Position numbers and translations under genes: made by a program
From: Candidatus Kerfeldbacteria bacterium
Lineage (GTDB): Bacteria; Patescibacteriota; Patescibacteriia; JACPL01
DNA length: 42,039 bases
NCBI GenBank assembly: GCA_016182525.1
Contig: JACPGL010000041.1
Location: 1 to 42,039, forward strand
Reading direction: 5' to 3'
Shown: in pieces, positions 15,599-23,925 of the stretch
Position numbering within the stretch: position 1 is the first letter of the stretch
Layout: each line of letters opens with the position of its first letter
The notes under the pieces: model-generated
Told to the model about the DNA's origin: nothing
The model's database searches: none
The model's input: only the letters and a program-made list of their open reading frames with translations

Positions 15599-15610
15599 TT
15601 TGCGTATATA

Positions 15611-15639
15611 TTGAATTCTTTTTCACTTTCTGGTATAAT
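15611..15639 (+). promoter_or_regulatory. Promoter of the DUF5663 operon
   Basis: TTGAAT (15611-15616), 17-nt spacer, consensus TATAAT (15634-15639). The right copy of the insertion-sequence target duplication ends 4 bp before the -35. The leader of ~30 nt is unlike the leaderless genes elsewhere. Confidence 0.7.
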
Positions 15640-15677
15640 TTTTTCATCCGCATCTTGATCTTTAACGAGAATTTTCT

Positions 15678-16007
15678 ATGGCCGATGCATTTTATCGCGA
15701 TTTCATCCGTGAACTTTTCACGCGCACAAAATTTGTGAATCCGAACGGAGCCGTGGATGAGGCTCAAGTTGAGTCTATGGCCAACGAACTTGAAAAGCGC
15801 ATGGGGCTTTCAATTTTGAATACGTTGCCCAAGGAGCAGATGGAGCCGTATTTCACGCTCATTAAGCAAGATGTGTCTGCTCAAAAAATTCAGGACTTTC
15901 TCAGAACAAACATCAGCGATTTTGATGATAAACGGCGAGCCGTGCTCGAGAACTTTGCCCGAGATTTTGTGCGGCGAACCGAAACGATGCGTCAAGCGTT
16001 GTCGTAA
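15678..16007 (+). CDS. DUF5663-like small helical protein (109 aa)
   Basis: An all-helical protein resembling DUF5663, a family I know mainly from Patescibacteria. The central block MANELEKRMGLSILNTLPKE (residues ~34-53) followed by IQDFLRTNISDFDDKRRAVL (~74-93) fits the family pattern. Function unknown. There is no signal peptide or membrane helix, so it is probably cytoplasmic. It is the first gene of a three-gene run ending in the 1,700-aa protein (gaps of 5 and 26 nt), so it may assist that protein. Confidence 0.68.
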   Translation: MADAFYRDFIRELFTRTKFVNPNGAVDEAQVESMANELEKRMGLSILNTLPKEQMEPYFTLIKQDVSAQKIQDFLRTNISDFDDKRRAVLENFARDFVRRTETMRQALS

Positions 16008-16012
16008 TATTC

Positions 16013-16195
16013 ATGAACGCGCCGACACGATCCAATCCCGATCACGAAACCGTGGAGCGCATTCATGCGATCTATGCCGATTTTGTTCAGCACCTCAACA
16101 TCTTAAAAAGCGAACGGCGCGAAATTGTCGATGCGATTATGAAACGGATGGATGAACAGCACATTCAAGAGTTGTTGAATCAACTCAAAAAGTAA
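16013..16195 (+). CDS. Small protein of unknown function (60 aa)
   Basis: A charged, fully helical 60-residue protein (ERIHAIYADFVQHLNILKSE; later DEQHIQELLNQLKK), perhaps a short coiled coil. No family recognised. It lies 5 nt after the DUF5663-like gene and 26 nt before the giant gene, and its codon use resembles theirs, which supports it being real. Confidence 0.6.
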   Translation: MNAPTRSNPDHETVERIHAIYADFVQHLNILKSERREIVDAIMKRMDEQHIQELLNQLKK

Positions 16196-16221
16196 CTCCT
16201 TTATTTATTAGCGAACGAGGT

Positions 16222-19200
16222 ATGCCACGAACAACAGATTCCCCCCCAGACACAAGTGTTGACGAGCAAGATGGAGAAACCGGGTCTGCGCGCAGCCCCG
16301 AACGTCGCGCTGAAGCGACTCTTGATGAAGCGATGCGCGAGGTTCGAGCGCGTTTTTCACGTGATAAAGCAGATTGGAGTCGAGATGTCGATCGGACGAG
16401 TGATACGGTTGCCCACGGCACACCAGAAGAGAGCACGCGTGTTGAAACCATTGATACAGAGGCCGGAGAACTTATTGAAGACACGCGAGAGTCTTTGGAT
16501 TCTCTTGATGAGCGAAATTCGAAGATCCCGCTTGAATTCCGGGATATTCTTCAGCATCAAGAGGTTCAAGACTTTTTCAGCGGTCTTTCTCTGCACGATC
16601 TCGATGATCCTGATCTATTGAAGCAAAAGTTTGTCGATCTTTTTAGGTATCCAGAACTGTGCAAAGAACTTGGCATTGATACAAAATATTCGGAGAGCCT
16701 TGCTGGGCGATACGCTTTCGACCTTCGGGCAAAAGGTGAGCAGTATCTCCGTGAAGAAATGGCGCGCAAAAAAGGAGCTGCTGGTCTCACGAAGCAGCTT
16801 GGAATGGGTGCGCTCGGAGGGGCGCGGTATGCCGCTCTGCGTCGTGGTGCCGAACTGGTTCTCAAAATTGGAACGACAGCCGCGCTTCCTTTGAAGATGG
16901 GTGTTGGTGCTGGAGTCGGTGCAGTCGATGCTGCACTCACGTATTCGTTCCCGCGGCTTGCCAAGCGTTTCAAAAAAAGCGAAACCAAAAAAGCCGCCGA
17001 AGCTCTTGATGGGGATGCGGCTGTTCGCACGTATATTCTTGATCAGTTGCAAGCAGACTTAGCGTATGATATTGGTTTTGACCGCGATCGGGTGCAGAAC
17101 ATTCAAAATCTTCGAGCGGAACTTCGGGCAATGGATACTGATCAACTGACCGCGATGTTTGGAGAGGATGAAGGTGATAAAAGCCCCGATAATAGGCGCC
17201 GTTCCCTTCAGGTTCTTCTCGAAAGAACAGAGAATCTTCAGACATCACGCGATGAGTCGACTGAAAGCGATGTAGAGGCTCGGCAGGAGCTCATCAAGAA
17301 ATTACTCGATGACGGAACCCTTGAGCGCTACGCCACGGCGCATGCGCGAAAAGCGATTGAAGAAATGCGCACGCAGTATGGCGAGGGTGCTCTTGATGAA
17401 AACACCAAGAGCAGATTTTTGATGGACATACATATCATGGTTGAACAACGCATGAACGCGATCCTTGGGGATGTGGTTGCGCAAGAAAAATTTGCAGAAA
17501 TAGACGATGCGTCCAAAAAGTCCTTTGCTGAAACCGCGCTTGCCCGTGTCATGGGTCATGAGCGGCCTGAATCGTTTGTGCAAGCCGTCATTGCTGGCGG
17601 CGCGCGTGGTGCCGTTGCGGGAGCTGCGCATTCAGATTATCTTGTTGGTACGCTCTACATGGCCGGGATGGGTTTGCAGAGCGGACTCCGCCAAGAGATT
17701 ATGGGTCGGCGCGAGCGCATTGTGAAAACGCCTAAGGAGATCACAGAAGAGATCCACGCCCTTGATGAAAAAGTTCGGAACTTTGCTCCTGTGAATGTGA
17801 CAGAAGCTCGCGACCTCATTCGCGATGCCCGCGCTCGCATCAAACTGCCCGACATACAAGGCCCTGATCGCGCGCGCATCGAAACTGAAATTGCAATGTT
17901 GGAGCAAGCCCTCGTCTGGGTGGGTTTTCAGGGCGATCTTGTACAAGCAAATGAACAGGATACAGATGCGCTTGTTGCTGAATTCGCACAGGGCGCATTG
18001 CACGAAAGAGGAAAAAGCGTCAGCCGCGCTGCTGAACTTGCGCGCAGAGAACGAAAAGCCACAAGTATCATCGGTCTTGGAGCAGAATTTTGGAAACTGT
18101 CACGAAAAGAAAAAAGAGCCGTGTGGCTCGGTGCGGGGAGGAAAGCGGCTATTGGTGCTGCTGCGGGTTTGAGTGGCGGCTTCCTTGCTGGGGAAATTTT
18201 CGACGGTATTGGCGTGTCAGCAGCTCATGCCATGGGGCGCGAGGATGCCGTAGAGGCCCCTCGAGTAGGGGATACGCCACGCACGGAGTTCCCGCATCTT
18301 CACGCCAGTGGAGCAGATACGTCTCCGACTCCGGATGCTGCTCCAGCTGGAAGCTCGGGAACAGCAGGTGATATCGAGGCAGGGGCAGGCGCTCCAGGCG
18401 CGCCCGAAGCCGCGCCTGATGCCGCACCGCCAGATCCCCTAGCCGAGGCTGCTTGTGAAGTAGAACCGGATGCAACTCCAGACCAACTACAGGCGCTCCA
18501 AGAAGCGATCGACACCGCGCACATCCCGCAGGATGTTGCGATTGAAATTTTTACAGCCCATCCTGAACTCATTGACAATCCAAACCCCTTTATTGAGTTT
18601 TATGATGCCATCGAAGCCGCGCACATCCCGCAAAACATTGCTGATGGACTCATCACCGACCATCCTGAACTCATTCAGAATCTTTCGCCTATCATCGACG
18701 TTCAAACTGAAATGGATTCTGCCGGCCTGAATTCTGAATGGGTAGATCTCGTCATTGCACACGCGCTCATCGATGCGACGCCTGAAGGGCTTGAGAACGC
18801 CGCGGCACTCGCGAGCCAGATCGGCGAGGGCTTTGCCGCACTTGATCTTTCGGGTGACCAGCGCACTGAACTCATCGTCAACCATGCTGATGTTGCGCAA
18901 GCCATTATCGAAAATCCCGAGCTTCTCTCGACCGTGAACACCGCTCTCGACACCGCAGGGATTCTCGAAGCCTCTCAAGGAGAAGTGCTCCTCGCTCACC
19001 CGGAGTTTGTCCAAAATCCGGCAGTGGTGACCGATCTTGCCACGCGATTTGAAACGGCAGGAATTTCTGATGCGACGCTCACAGAACTCCTTGCCGATAA
19101 TACGATGGGGGATCTCTCCAACCTCGATGATGCGATGCGTGTCAAGCTGTTGGAGGCCGGAGTGGAGAAAGACTATGCTGGGGTGAATGAGGAACATGGC

Positions 19201-21324
19201 TACACGGTCACGGTTGACGCGTCAGGCACGGTGCATGTTGAGATGGATGTGGAATCGGAGAAATCACTTGGCGAGCAAGAGCAGATCTATGCGCAACTCG
19301 CCGCCTCGCGTTTTGAAGGTGAAGATTTGCTGGCAGAAGACGGTAAGCTCTCGGATATTGGCGCAGCGAAGATCATTAACGTCTCAGAGAATCTCGTGAA
19401 CCTCACAAATGGTCACGGGCTTTCAAGTCTTGCCGAAGATTTTGCCAAAGCTGGTGTGACCTTTGAAGATGGTAAACTGGTGATTGCTGATATGGCGGCG
19501 TGGAATCATGTTGTCGGTCAGCTGATCGAGCGCGCAAACGGAAACGAAGAAGCGCTCATGAGCGGAGCTGTTGCCTACATCGATAACTATTCTGCCGAAA
19601 CGTGGGATGAGGTGGTCGCTCTTTACGGAGCCAAAGCGGGCGCTACGCTTGAGGTTCCGGAATTTTCGAAATATCCATCGGTTCAGCGTGCTGAACAGCA
19701 GATTGGTCGCGCCGAAGTGCGAGCGGCTTTTGGTGATTCCGTCGACCCCGATTCGATTGAGATCGTTGACGAGAATACCGCATCGTGTGTCGTGAATGGT
19801 CAGGCGGTTGAAATTCGTGGTGGAAGTATTGTTTCTATTGGCGATCTTCGGGATGTGAATATCGATGTCACGCATTTTCAGGCAGAGGGTTTGCGCGGCA
19901 CTGTGCAGGCAACGGCATTTGAGGCGCAAGTTCGGTCAGTCGTGGGCGCGGACGCGGGTTCCGATGATCTTGCCGCGGCAAGAGAAGTGGCGGCGGCTGT
20001 TCATGGGGGGTCTGACATTTTGTTCCCGCGCGAACTTTCGACGGTGAAGACGGTTCATGGTTCGGGCGTGTCGGTTGAAACGCTGAAAGCCGGCGGAGAT
20101 GATATTGACGATGATCTGGTTGGAGTTGTGGAGAAGCATCCGGGCGTCACCGATACTCAAATGAAAGAAATCGCCCATTCACGCGATGTGTTGCGTGAAG
20201 TCGCGCCGAGCCTGTCGGCGGATAGCGTGCATGACATGCTTGTCAACGAACACTGGAAAGTGATCCCACACAAGGAGGATCCGCATACGGTCATGTTGTA
20301 TAACGAGCGCTCGCATAGTGGGTTGAATGTGCGTGCTGCAGGCGGTGGGGTAGAGGCCACGTATGCGCCGCATGCTGTGCCCGAAAGCGCGGGTGGCGCA
20401 GAAGTGGTGCAGTCGGTGATTACAGAAAAGCCCATCACTGAAACGCTTTCTGACCTTTCGCCGCGCGCACTTTCGCATACTGTGAACGCGATTGAGATGC
20501 GCGAAGGGCTTGAGCAGGAGCTTGCGGGTGAGGTGGATTCAGAGCGCCGTGATTCTGGCGTGTTCGCGTTTTTTAAGCGCGAATTGAAAGTGCCCGAAGT
20601 CGAAAAGTTTATGCGGGATGTGACAGTCGAGGATCTTCAGCATTTGGATTCCAAAGGAATCGCCGAAATAATTGGAACAAACCAGTCGGATGATGTGAAA
20701 GATGTTGTGGAGTTGGCGCAGGCGACGCTCGCACAATCGAAAGGCGAGTATCCCGACGGCATGTCTGTTGGTGAAGCGCTTTCTAAAGCGTTGGCTGAAC
20801 AAGCTGCAGCGCAACTGGATGCCACAGAGCACCAGGCAGGTGCACCGGAATCGGGCGCCCATGAGGCCACTCCTGAGCCTACTTCCCCGTCATTGCGAGC
20901 CGCCGAAAGCGCAGGTTCGTCATTGCGAGGAGGCGAAGCCGACGAAGCAATCTCTCCCGAGCCCGCGCACGAAACTCCAACGCCCGAGGCTACCGTGGAG
21001 GGTGTGGGTCGAGAAACAGAGCAGAAAGAGGAGCCTGGGTCAGTAGAAAACGACCGACAGTTTATCTTGAATGAAGCTTCGGATGGTTTGGGTCGTCAAT
21101 GGACATTGGAAGATGTTGCATCAACAACGGATGCGGATTCGCTTTCAACCTTGAGCGAGAAACTTGAAGAACTCTACAAAGATGCGAAGGCTGCCATTGA
21201 CATTGCGAAGACCGATGCCGAAAAATCTGATGCGCAGGATTTGTCCACTCGCGCGCAAGAGGTGCGCGATGCGGTAACTGCCCGCCTCGACCAACTCAAG
21301 TCCACCACTCGCCCCGCCGTATAA
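16222..21324 (+). CDS. Giant helical protein of unknown function (1,700 aa)
   Basis: Not recognised as a known family. Residues 1-100 are acidic and probably disordered. About 180-250, 455-490 and 640-665 are Gly/Ala-rich hydrophobic stretches (GMGALGGARYAALRR, GGARGAVAGAAH, GAAAGLSGGFLAGEIFDGI) that could be weak membrane or packing helices. About 680-740 is a Pro/Ala/Gly linker. About 750-960 holds repeated ~35-45-residue helical units with the motif HPELI/HPEFVQNP. The C-terminal half is mixed alpha/beta, then a Pro/Glu linker at ~1550-1620 and a final coiled coil. The linker includes an in-frame palindromic repeat (20888-20955). The start follows a weak GAGG. Confidence 0.85.
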   Translation: MPRTTDSPPDTSVDEQDGETGSARSPERRAEATLDEAMREVRARFSRDKADWSRDVDRTSDTVAHGTPEESTRVETIDTEAGELIEDTRESLDSLDERNSKIPLEFRDILQHQEVQDFFSGLSLHDLDDPDLLKQKFVDLFRYPELCKELGIDTKYSESLAGRYAFDLRAKGEQYLREEMARKKGAAGLTKQLGMGALGGARYAALRRGAELVLKIGTTAALPLKMGVGAGVGAVDAALTYSFPRLAKRFKKSETKKAAEALDGDAAVRTYILDQLQADLAYDIGFDRDRVQNIQNLRAELRAMDTDQLTAMFGEDEGDKSPDNRRRSLQVLLERTENLQTSRDESTESDVEARQELIKKLLDDGTLERYATAHARKAIEEMRTQYGEGALDENTKSRFLMDIHIMVEQRMNAILGDVVAQEKFAEIDDASKKSFAETALARVMGHERPESFVQAVIAGGARGAVAGAAHSDYLVGTLYMAGMGLQSGLRQEIMGRRERIVKTPKEITEEIHALDEKVRNFAPVNVTEARDLIRDARARIKLPDIQGPDRARIETEIAMLEQALVWVGFQGDLVQANEQDTDALVAEFAQGALHERGKSVSRAAELARRERKATSIIGLGAEFWKLSRKEKRAVWLGAGRKAAIGAAAGLSGGFLAGEIFDGIGVSAAHAMGREDAVEAPRVGDTPRTEFPHLHASGADTSPTPDAAPAGSSGTAGDIEAGAGAPGAPEAAPDAAPPDPLAEAACEVEPDATPDQLQALQEAIDTAHIPQDVAIEIFTAHPELIDNPNPFIEFYDAIEAAHIPQNIADGLITDHPELIQNLSPIIDVQTEMDSAGLNSEWVDLVIAHALIDATPEGLENAAALASQIGEGFAALDLSGDQRTELIVNHADVAQAIIENPELLSTVNTALDTAGILEASQGEVLLAHPEFVQNPAVVTDLATRFETAGISDATLTELLADNTMGDLSNLDDAMRVKLLEAGVEKDYAGVNEEHGYTVTVDASGTVHVEMDVESEKSLGEQEQIYAQLAASRFEGEDLLAEDGKLSDIGAAKIINVSENLVNLTNGHGLSSLAEDFAKAGVTFEDGKLVIADMAAWNHVVGQLIERANGNEEALMSGAVAYIDNYSAETWDEVVALYGAKAGATLEVPEFSKYPSVQRAEQQIGRAEVRAAFGDSVDPDSIEIVDENTASCVVNGQAVEIRGGSIVSIGDLRDVNIDVTHFQAEGLRGTVQATAFEAQVRSVVGADAGSDDLAAAREVAAAVHGGSDILFPRELSTVKTVHGSGVSVETLKAGGDDIDDDLVGVVEKHPGVTDTQMKEIAHSRDVLREVAPSLSADSVHDMLVNEHWKVIPHKEDPHTVMLYNERSHSGLNVRAAGGGVEATYAPHAVPESAGGAEVVQSVITEKPITETLSDLSPRALSHTVNAIEMREGLEQELAGEVDSERRDSGVFAFFKRELKVPEVEKFMRDVTVEDLQHLDSKGIAEIIGTNQSDDVKDVVELAQATLAQSKGEYPDGMSVGEALSKALAEQAAAQLDATEHQAGAPESGAHEATPEPTSPSLRAAESAGSSLRGGEADEAISPEPAHETPTPEATVEGVGRETEQKEEPGSVENDRQFILNEASDGLGRQWTLEDVASTTDADSLSTLSEKLEELYKDAKAAIDIAKTDAEKSDAQDLSTRAQEVRDAVTARLDQLKSTTRPAV
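20888..20955 (+). repeat. Palindromic repeat inside the giant gene, read in frame
   Basis: A partial copy beginning CGTCATTGCGAGC is followed by a full copy from CGTCATTGCGAGG to GAAGCAATCTC, the same termini as at 134-173. It is translated as SLRAAESAG then SSLRGGEADEAIS, within a low-complexity linker at residues ~1556-1578. The reading frame is kept. Confidence 0.8.
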
Positions 21325-21331
21325 GGCAAAA

Positions 21332-21490
21332 ATGTCAAGTTAAGCAATGTCACCTTTAAGGAATGTCGTGAACAATGTCATGGTAAGCCATGTCACAGTG
21401 AGCCTGTCGAACTGCTGTCGAAGGAAATGTCATGCTGAAAGTAATTGTCATGCTGAGCAATGTCAGGGTGAGCCTGTCGAACCCTCGTCG
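21332..21490 (+). repeat. Degenerate tandem repeats (AATGTCA-N-TGAGC units)
   Basis: About eight units of 12-18 nt beginning AATGTCA, several ending TAAGC or TGAGC. Two are extended into longer palindromic units containing GTGAGCCTGTCGAAC and TGTCGAAG. It fills the gap between the giant gene and the GIY-YIG gene. Confidence 0.7.
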
Positions 21491-21509
21491 AAGCATGGCG
21501 AGTACCTTT

Positions 21510-21821
21510 ATGAGAACCTACTGGGTGTACATCCTTAAATGCTCAGATGATTCTTACTACACTGGTGTTTGTAATAATCTCGAGCGACGCATTGCGGAAC
21601 ATCAACAGGGTGTAGATTCGAATTGTTACACGTATACGCGACGACCTGTCGAATGTATTTTTGTTGAGGATTCACCTACAATCATAGAGGCGATAGAAAG
21701 AGAAAAGCAAATTAAGAAGTGGTCGCGCGCAAAGAAAGAAGCACTTATTCATGCGGATTATAAGCGACTGATAGAGCTTTCAAAGTCAAGATCCCGTCAT
21801 GGTTCGACAAGCTCACCATGA
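21510..21821 (+). CDS. GIY-YIG nuclease domain protein (UPF0213-like)
   Basis: A 103-aa single-domain GIY-YIG protein. YWVYILKC and YYTGVCNNLERRIAEHQQG carry the two Tyr and the Arg of the active site, and the Glu lies in IEAIEREKQIKKWSRAKKEA. Such stand-alone proteins may act on DNA ends or branched DNA; their role is mostly unknown. The start at 21510 (MRTYW) is chosen because a longer frame from 21432 translates repeat sequence. The last ~11 codons (RSRHGSTSSP) and the stop are supplied by the flanking palindromic repeat, so the native C-terminus ends near RLIELSK. Repeats on both sides suggest a link with repeat mobility (inference). Confidence 0.85.
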   Translation: MRTYWVYILKCSDDSYYTGVCNNLERRIAEHQQGVDSNCYTYTRRPVECIFVEDSPTIIEAIEREKQIKKWSRAKKEALIHADYKRLIELSKSRSRHGSTSSP

Positions 21822-21921
21822 CATTACTCACTATACCCCACTCTGTCATCCCTTGAGCTTCACTCTGTCATCCTGAGCAATGTCAGGGTGAGCTTTCGAA
21901 CCCTTGTCGAAGGATCTCTTC
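21795..21921 (+). repeat. Cluster of palindromic repeats after the GIY-YIG gene
   Basis: Contains GTCATGGTTCGACAAGCTC...CATGAC, then GTCATCCTGAGC, and CAGGGTGAGC...TTGTCGAAGGATCTC. These are variants of the units at 21389-21490 and 23484-23528. The first unit overlaps the end of the GIY-YIG reading frame. Confidence 0.75.
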
Positions 21922-21932
21922 CAGCAAAATAT

Positions 21933-22038
21933 CTCCAATTTTAAGAGGCCACCGACGCGGGTTGCGTGGGTGGCCTCGAACCTGTCCTTTGGGCAGGGTA
22001 CTGAAGTGATGGAGTGGGGGGCGCGTCACGCGTCCCCC
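21933..22038 (-). terminator. GC-rich terminator region of the 22050-22973 gene
   Basis: Two hairpins downstream of the minus-strand stop. The first is GGGGG...CGCG/CGCG...CCCCC at 22016-22038. The second is GAGGCCACC/GGTGGCCTC at 21945-21977, followed on the minus strand by TTAAAATT. Confidence 0.6.
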
Positions 22039-22049
22039 GCGTTGCGTTC

Positions 22050-22973
22050 CTAGTCGCGGCGGGGCTCGAGGTCGACCGGCTCTCCGTCGTCCTCGTCCGC
22101 GAACCGGATTTCGCTCCGGCCGCGGTAGCGGTCGAGCAGGGCGCGGGCGCGGCGAGTCCGTTTCTCGTCGACCTTCTCCTTAAGGTCGACGTGCTCGAGC
22201 GTGGACTCGAGCGCTGAGACGCGCTCCTGCGTCCGCTCGAGCTCCGCCCGCAGGAGCTCGGTGCGGGCGTTGATCGCTCGGCCAAACTCCGTGGTTGCGT
22301 CCCCATACTCGTCGAGGCGATCCTCGACGGAGTCGACGCGGGTGGCGACGCCCTCGGTGCGCGTCGCGACGGCGGCGATCTCCTTGCGGAGCTTTCCGTC
22401 GTCCGCGGCGACGCCAGAGGTCGTCACGACCCCCCGGCCCTTGAGGAACATGTGCTCGCGCATGGCGAGCACTCGCTCCTGCACGGTACCGGTCGAGCGG
22501 GCGGGAACCCCGTACCGCTTTGCGAGGAAGCGATACCGGTCGTCGGCCGAGGCCGGGTCGGCGGCGACCCACGAGCTGTCGAGGTCGACCTCGCCAGTGG
22601 CGGGGTCGTAGGTTCCGAGCACCTCGTCCAGCTTCTTGGGCCCGATTTCCGAACCCCAGACCTTCTCCTTCTCGGAGGTGGCCTTCTCATCGCGCTTCTT
22701 GGCCTCGGCCTGGGTCTTCTCGACCCTGACCTTCGCCTCGGTGATCTTGATCGCCGCATCGGTGACCTTGGTGCCGGCGTCCACCTCGCCGGCGATGAGC
22801 AGGCTGTCGGCGACCTCGATGGTCACCGGCACCTTGACCGTCCGGGTCTTCACCCCGGTCGTGTCCGCGGGGTCGGAGACCGTGACCGGCATGGTCGGGG
22901 TGGAGGCGGCGGAGGTGGGGGAAACGAGGGTAGCGACGGCAAGCGCTGCGGCGGCGAACATTGTGCGGAACAT
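22050..22973 (-). CDS. GC-rich exported coiled-coil protein of unknown function (307 aa)
   Basis: The signal peptide is at residues 1-25 (MFRTMFAAAALAVATLVSP, AxA site SAA). A short beta-rich domain follows (TVKVPVTIEVADSLLIAGEV). There is a helical Glu/Lys segment at ~75-110 (EKTQAEAKKRDEKATSEKEK), a middle part resembling no family I know, and a C-terminal coiled coil (~200-285, VDSVEDRLDEYGDATTEF). Codon use is strikingly GC-rich at third positions, unlike neighbours. The start at 22973 follows a Shine-Dalgarno-like AAAGGAAC. A 9-bp hairpin (22988-23020) precedes the site. Foreign origin is inferred from composition; the source is unknown. Confidence 0.75.
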   Translation of the reverse strand: MFRTMFAAAALAVATLVSPTSAASTPTMPVTVSDPADTTGVKTRTVKVPVTIEVADSLLIAGEVDAGTKVTDAAIKITEAKVRVEKTQAEAKKRDEKATSEKEKVWGSEIGPKKLDEVLGTYDPATGEVDLDSSWVAADPASADDRYRFLAKRYGVPARSTGTVQERVLAMREHMFLKGRGVVTTSGVAADDGKLRKEIAAVATRTEGVATRVDSVEDRLDEYGDATTEFGRAINARTELLRAELERTQERVSALESTLEHVDLKEKVDEKRTRRARALLDRYRGRSEIRFADEDDGEPVDLEPRRD

Positions 22974-22987
22974 TGCTGTTCCTTTCT

Positions 22988-23020
22988 CCCGCTCGGTTGC
23001 GGGAATGTGCCCCGAGCGGG
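22988..23020 (-). promoter_or_regulatory. Leader hairpin upstream of the GC-rich exported-protein gene
   Basis: On the minus strand CCCGCTCGG pairs perfectly with CCGAGCGGG and the stem ends just before the AAAGGAAC ribosome site. It may control translation or protect the transcript. Confidence 0.5.
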
Positions 23021-23204
23021 GGCGAGAAGTGCTCACCCAGTCGGCCGACCGGATGAGCCGGGACGCGCGACCCACGGTCCAGTAAAGGACCAGGGATTGG
23101 AGGAGGCGAGTCCATATCCTCTTAGGAGGGAGAGAGGGTACAAACTCAAGCATCTCCTCCGACCCATGGTCCTTCGGAGGGTGGTCACCCGCGAGCGAGG
23201 TGAA

Positions 23205-23275
23205 GAGATCCTTCACTTCCCCTTCACTTCGTTCAGGGCTCGCTACGCTCGGTTCAGGATGACACTTCGTGTCAC
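23205..23275 (-). repeat. Dispersed palindromic repeat (CATCCTGA...GGATCTC type)
   Basis: On the plus strand it begins GAGATCCTTCACTTC, has an inner GTTCAGGGCTCGCTACGCTC block and ends CAGGATGACACTTCGTGTCA. Terminal blocks are shared with 23329-23388, 26484-26537 and 30723-30759. Confidence 0.7.
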
Positions 23276-23328
23276 TTCAGTTGTAATGAACATGAGGTCA
23301 TCTCTGTCCTCGGTAAGGGATACTCACC

Positions 23329-23388
23329 GAGATCCTTCGGCCGCACGAACGTGCGACCTCAGGATGACATTCGTTTTCGCGAATGTCA
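23329..23388 (-). repeat. Dispersed palindromic repeat (CATCCTGA...GGATCTC type)
   Basis: Begins GAGATCCTTCGG, has the central stem CGCACG/CGTGCG, then CCTCAGGATGACA and a second hairpin TGACATTCG/CGAATGTCA. Confidence 0.75.
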
Positions 23389-23483
23389 GTCCAGAATAAA
23401 AACGGCCTCGAGACCAGCAATTGTCTCCCATGCAACGTGCTACACTCCAGGCCATTTGTTGGAAAGGTTCGCCCTTCGGCAAG

Positions 23484-23528
23484 GGGTTCGACAGGCTCAC
23501 CCTGACATTGCTCAGGGTAACATTCCCT
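23484..23528 (+). repeat. Dispersed palindromic repeat (TCGACAGGCTCACCCTGACA type)
   Basis: GGGGTTCGACAGGCTCACC followed by CTGACATTGCTCAGGGTAAC: the reverse complement of the unit at 21463-21490. Confidence 0.75.
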
Positions 23529-23592
23529 GCGAACGTTTTTATTTTCGAACAAGCAAGCGTATCATATCTTGCCCCTTTTGTCAATCCCCGAT

Positions 23593-23652
23593 GCTAAAAA
23601 AATCGCTAACATAAGCTAATATATTGAATTTTTTAGCAAAATATGATATACT
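23593..23652 (+). promoter_or_regulatory. Promoter and possible operator of the DUF6922 gene
   Basis: TTGAAT (23624-23629), 17-nt spacer, TATACT (23647-23652), extended by TGA; the ATG follows after 6 nt (leaderless). Upstream are three GCTAA boxes (23593, 23605, 23615) and a mirror TTTTTTAGC between the -35 and -10, forming an inverted repeat that could bind a repressor. Confidence 0.5.
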
Positions 23653-23658
23653 CCATCA

Positions 23659-23925
23659 ATGAAACGCTCCAAAATACGCACAAAAGCTCGTCCAAAAGTG
23701 ATGAAGTTCCGCCCCTCGCTCTTTTGGGATGTGGATCCGAAAACCATCGATCCAAAGCGTCATTCGGTGTATGTGATTGAGCGGATTATGGATTTTGGCA
23801 TGGATGAAGAAGTTCGATGGATGTGGCGGTATTACTCCCATACACTGTTGAGAAGAGTTGCCGAGACTTCTCGATCTCTCCACCCTAAAAGTAAAAATTT
23901 TTGGAGACTTGTACTCAAGAAATAA
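23659..23925 (+). CDS. DUF6922-like protein, possible antitoxin-type regulator (88 aa)
   Basis: A small basic protein. LFWDVDPKTIDPKRHSVYVI at residues ~21-40 and ERIMDFGMDEEVRWMWRYY (~41-59) match the pattern of DUF6922 proteins, often found next to nucleotidyltransferase-type toxins. Here no such partner follows directly. VanZ is next, and the MntA-HepT pair lies 490 bp further on. The start at 23659 is supported by a -10 ending 6 nt before it. Regulation through the GCTAA boxes in its promoter is plausible. Function not established. Confidence 0.7.
   Translation: MKRSKIRTKARPKVMKFRPSLFWDVDPKTIDPKRHSVYVIERIMDFGMDEEVRWMWRYYSHTLLRRVAETSRSLHPKSKNFWRLVLKK

Larger units (their letters stand above)
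23021..23658. other. Gene-free stretch: leader, repeats and promoter
   Basis: No coding gene supported. It contains the long leader of the minus-strand GC-rich gene (to about 23150, with GGTCC/GGACC and CTCCGA/TCGGAG hairpins), three or four dispersed palindromic repeats (23205-23528), and a GCTAA-rich A/T segment in front of the DUF6922 gene. Confidence 0.6.

Noticed and set aside
21432-21509. N-terminal extension of the GIY-YIG protein from 21432
   Set aside because: These codons are translated dispersed repeat and the GIY-YIG domain starts at 21510; homologues start at that point.
21332-21921. CRISPR array in the repeat-rich zone
   Set aside because: Units are unequal in length and sequence, with no constant spacers and no cas genes nearby; they are palindromic dispersed repeats.
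22050-23399. Long open frames on the plus strand opposite the GC-rich gene (for example 22452-23399)
   Set aside because: Open frames on the opposite strand are expected in GC-rich sequence. They lack ribosome sites, signal or domain features, and run through repeats.
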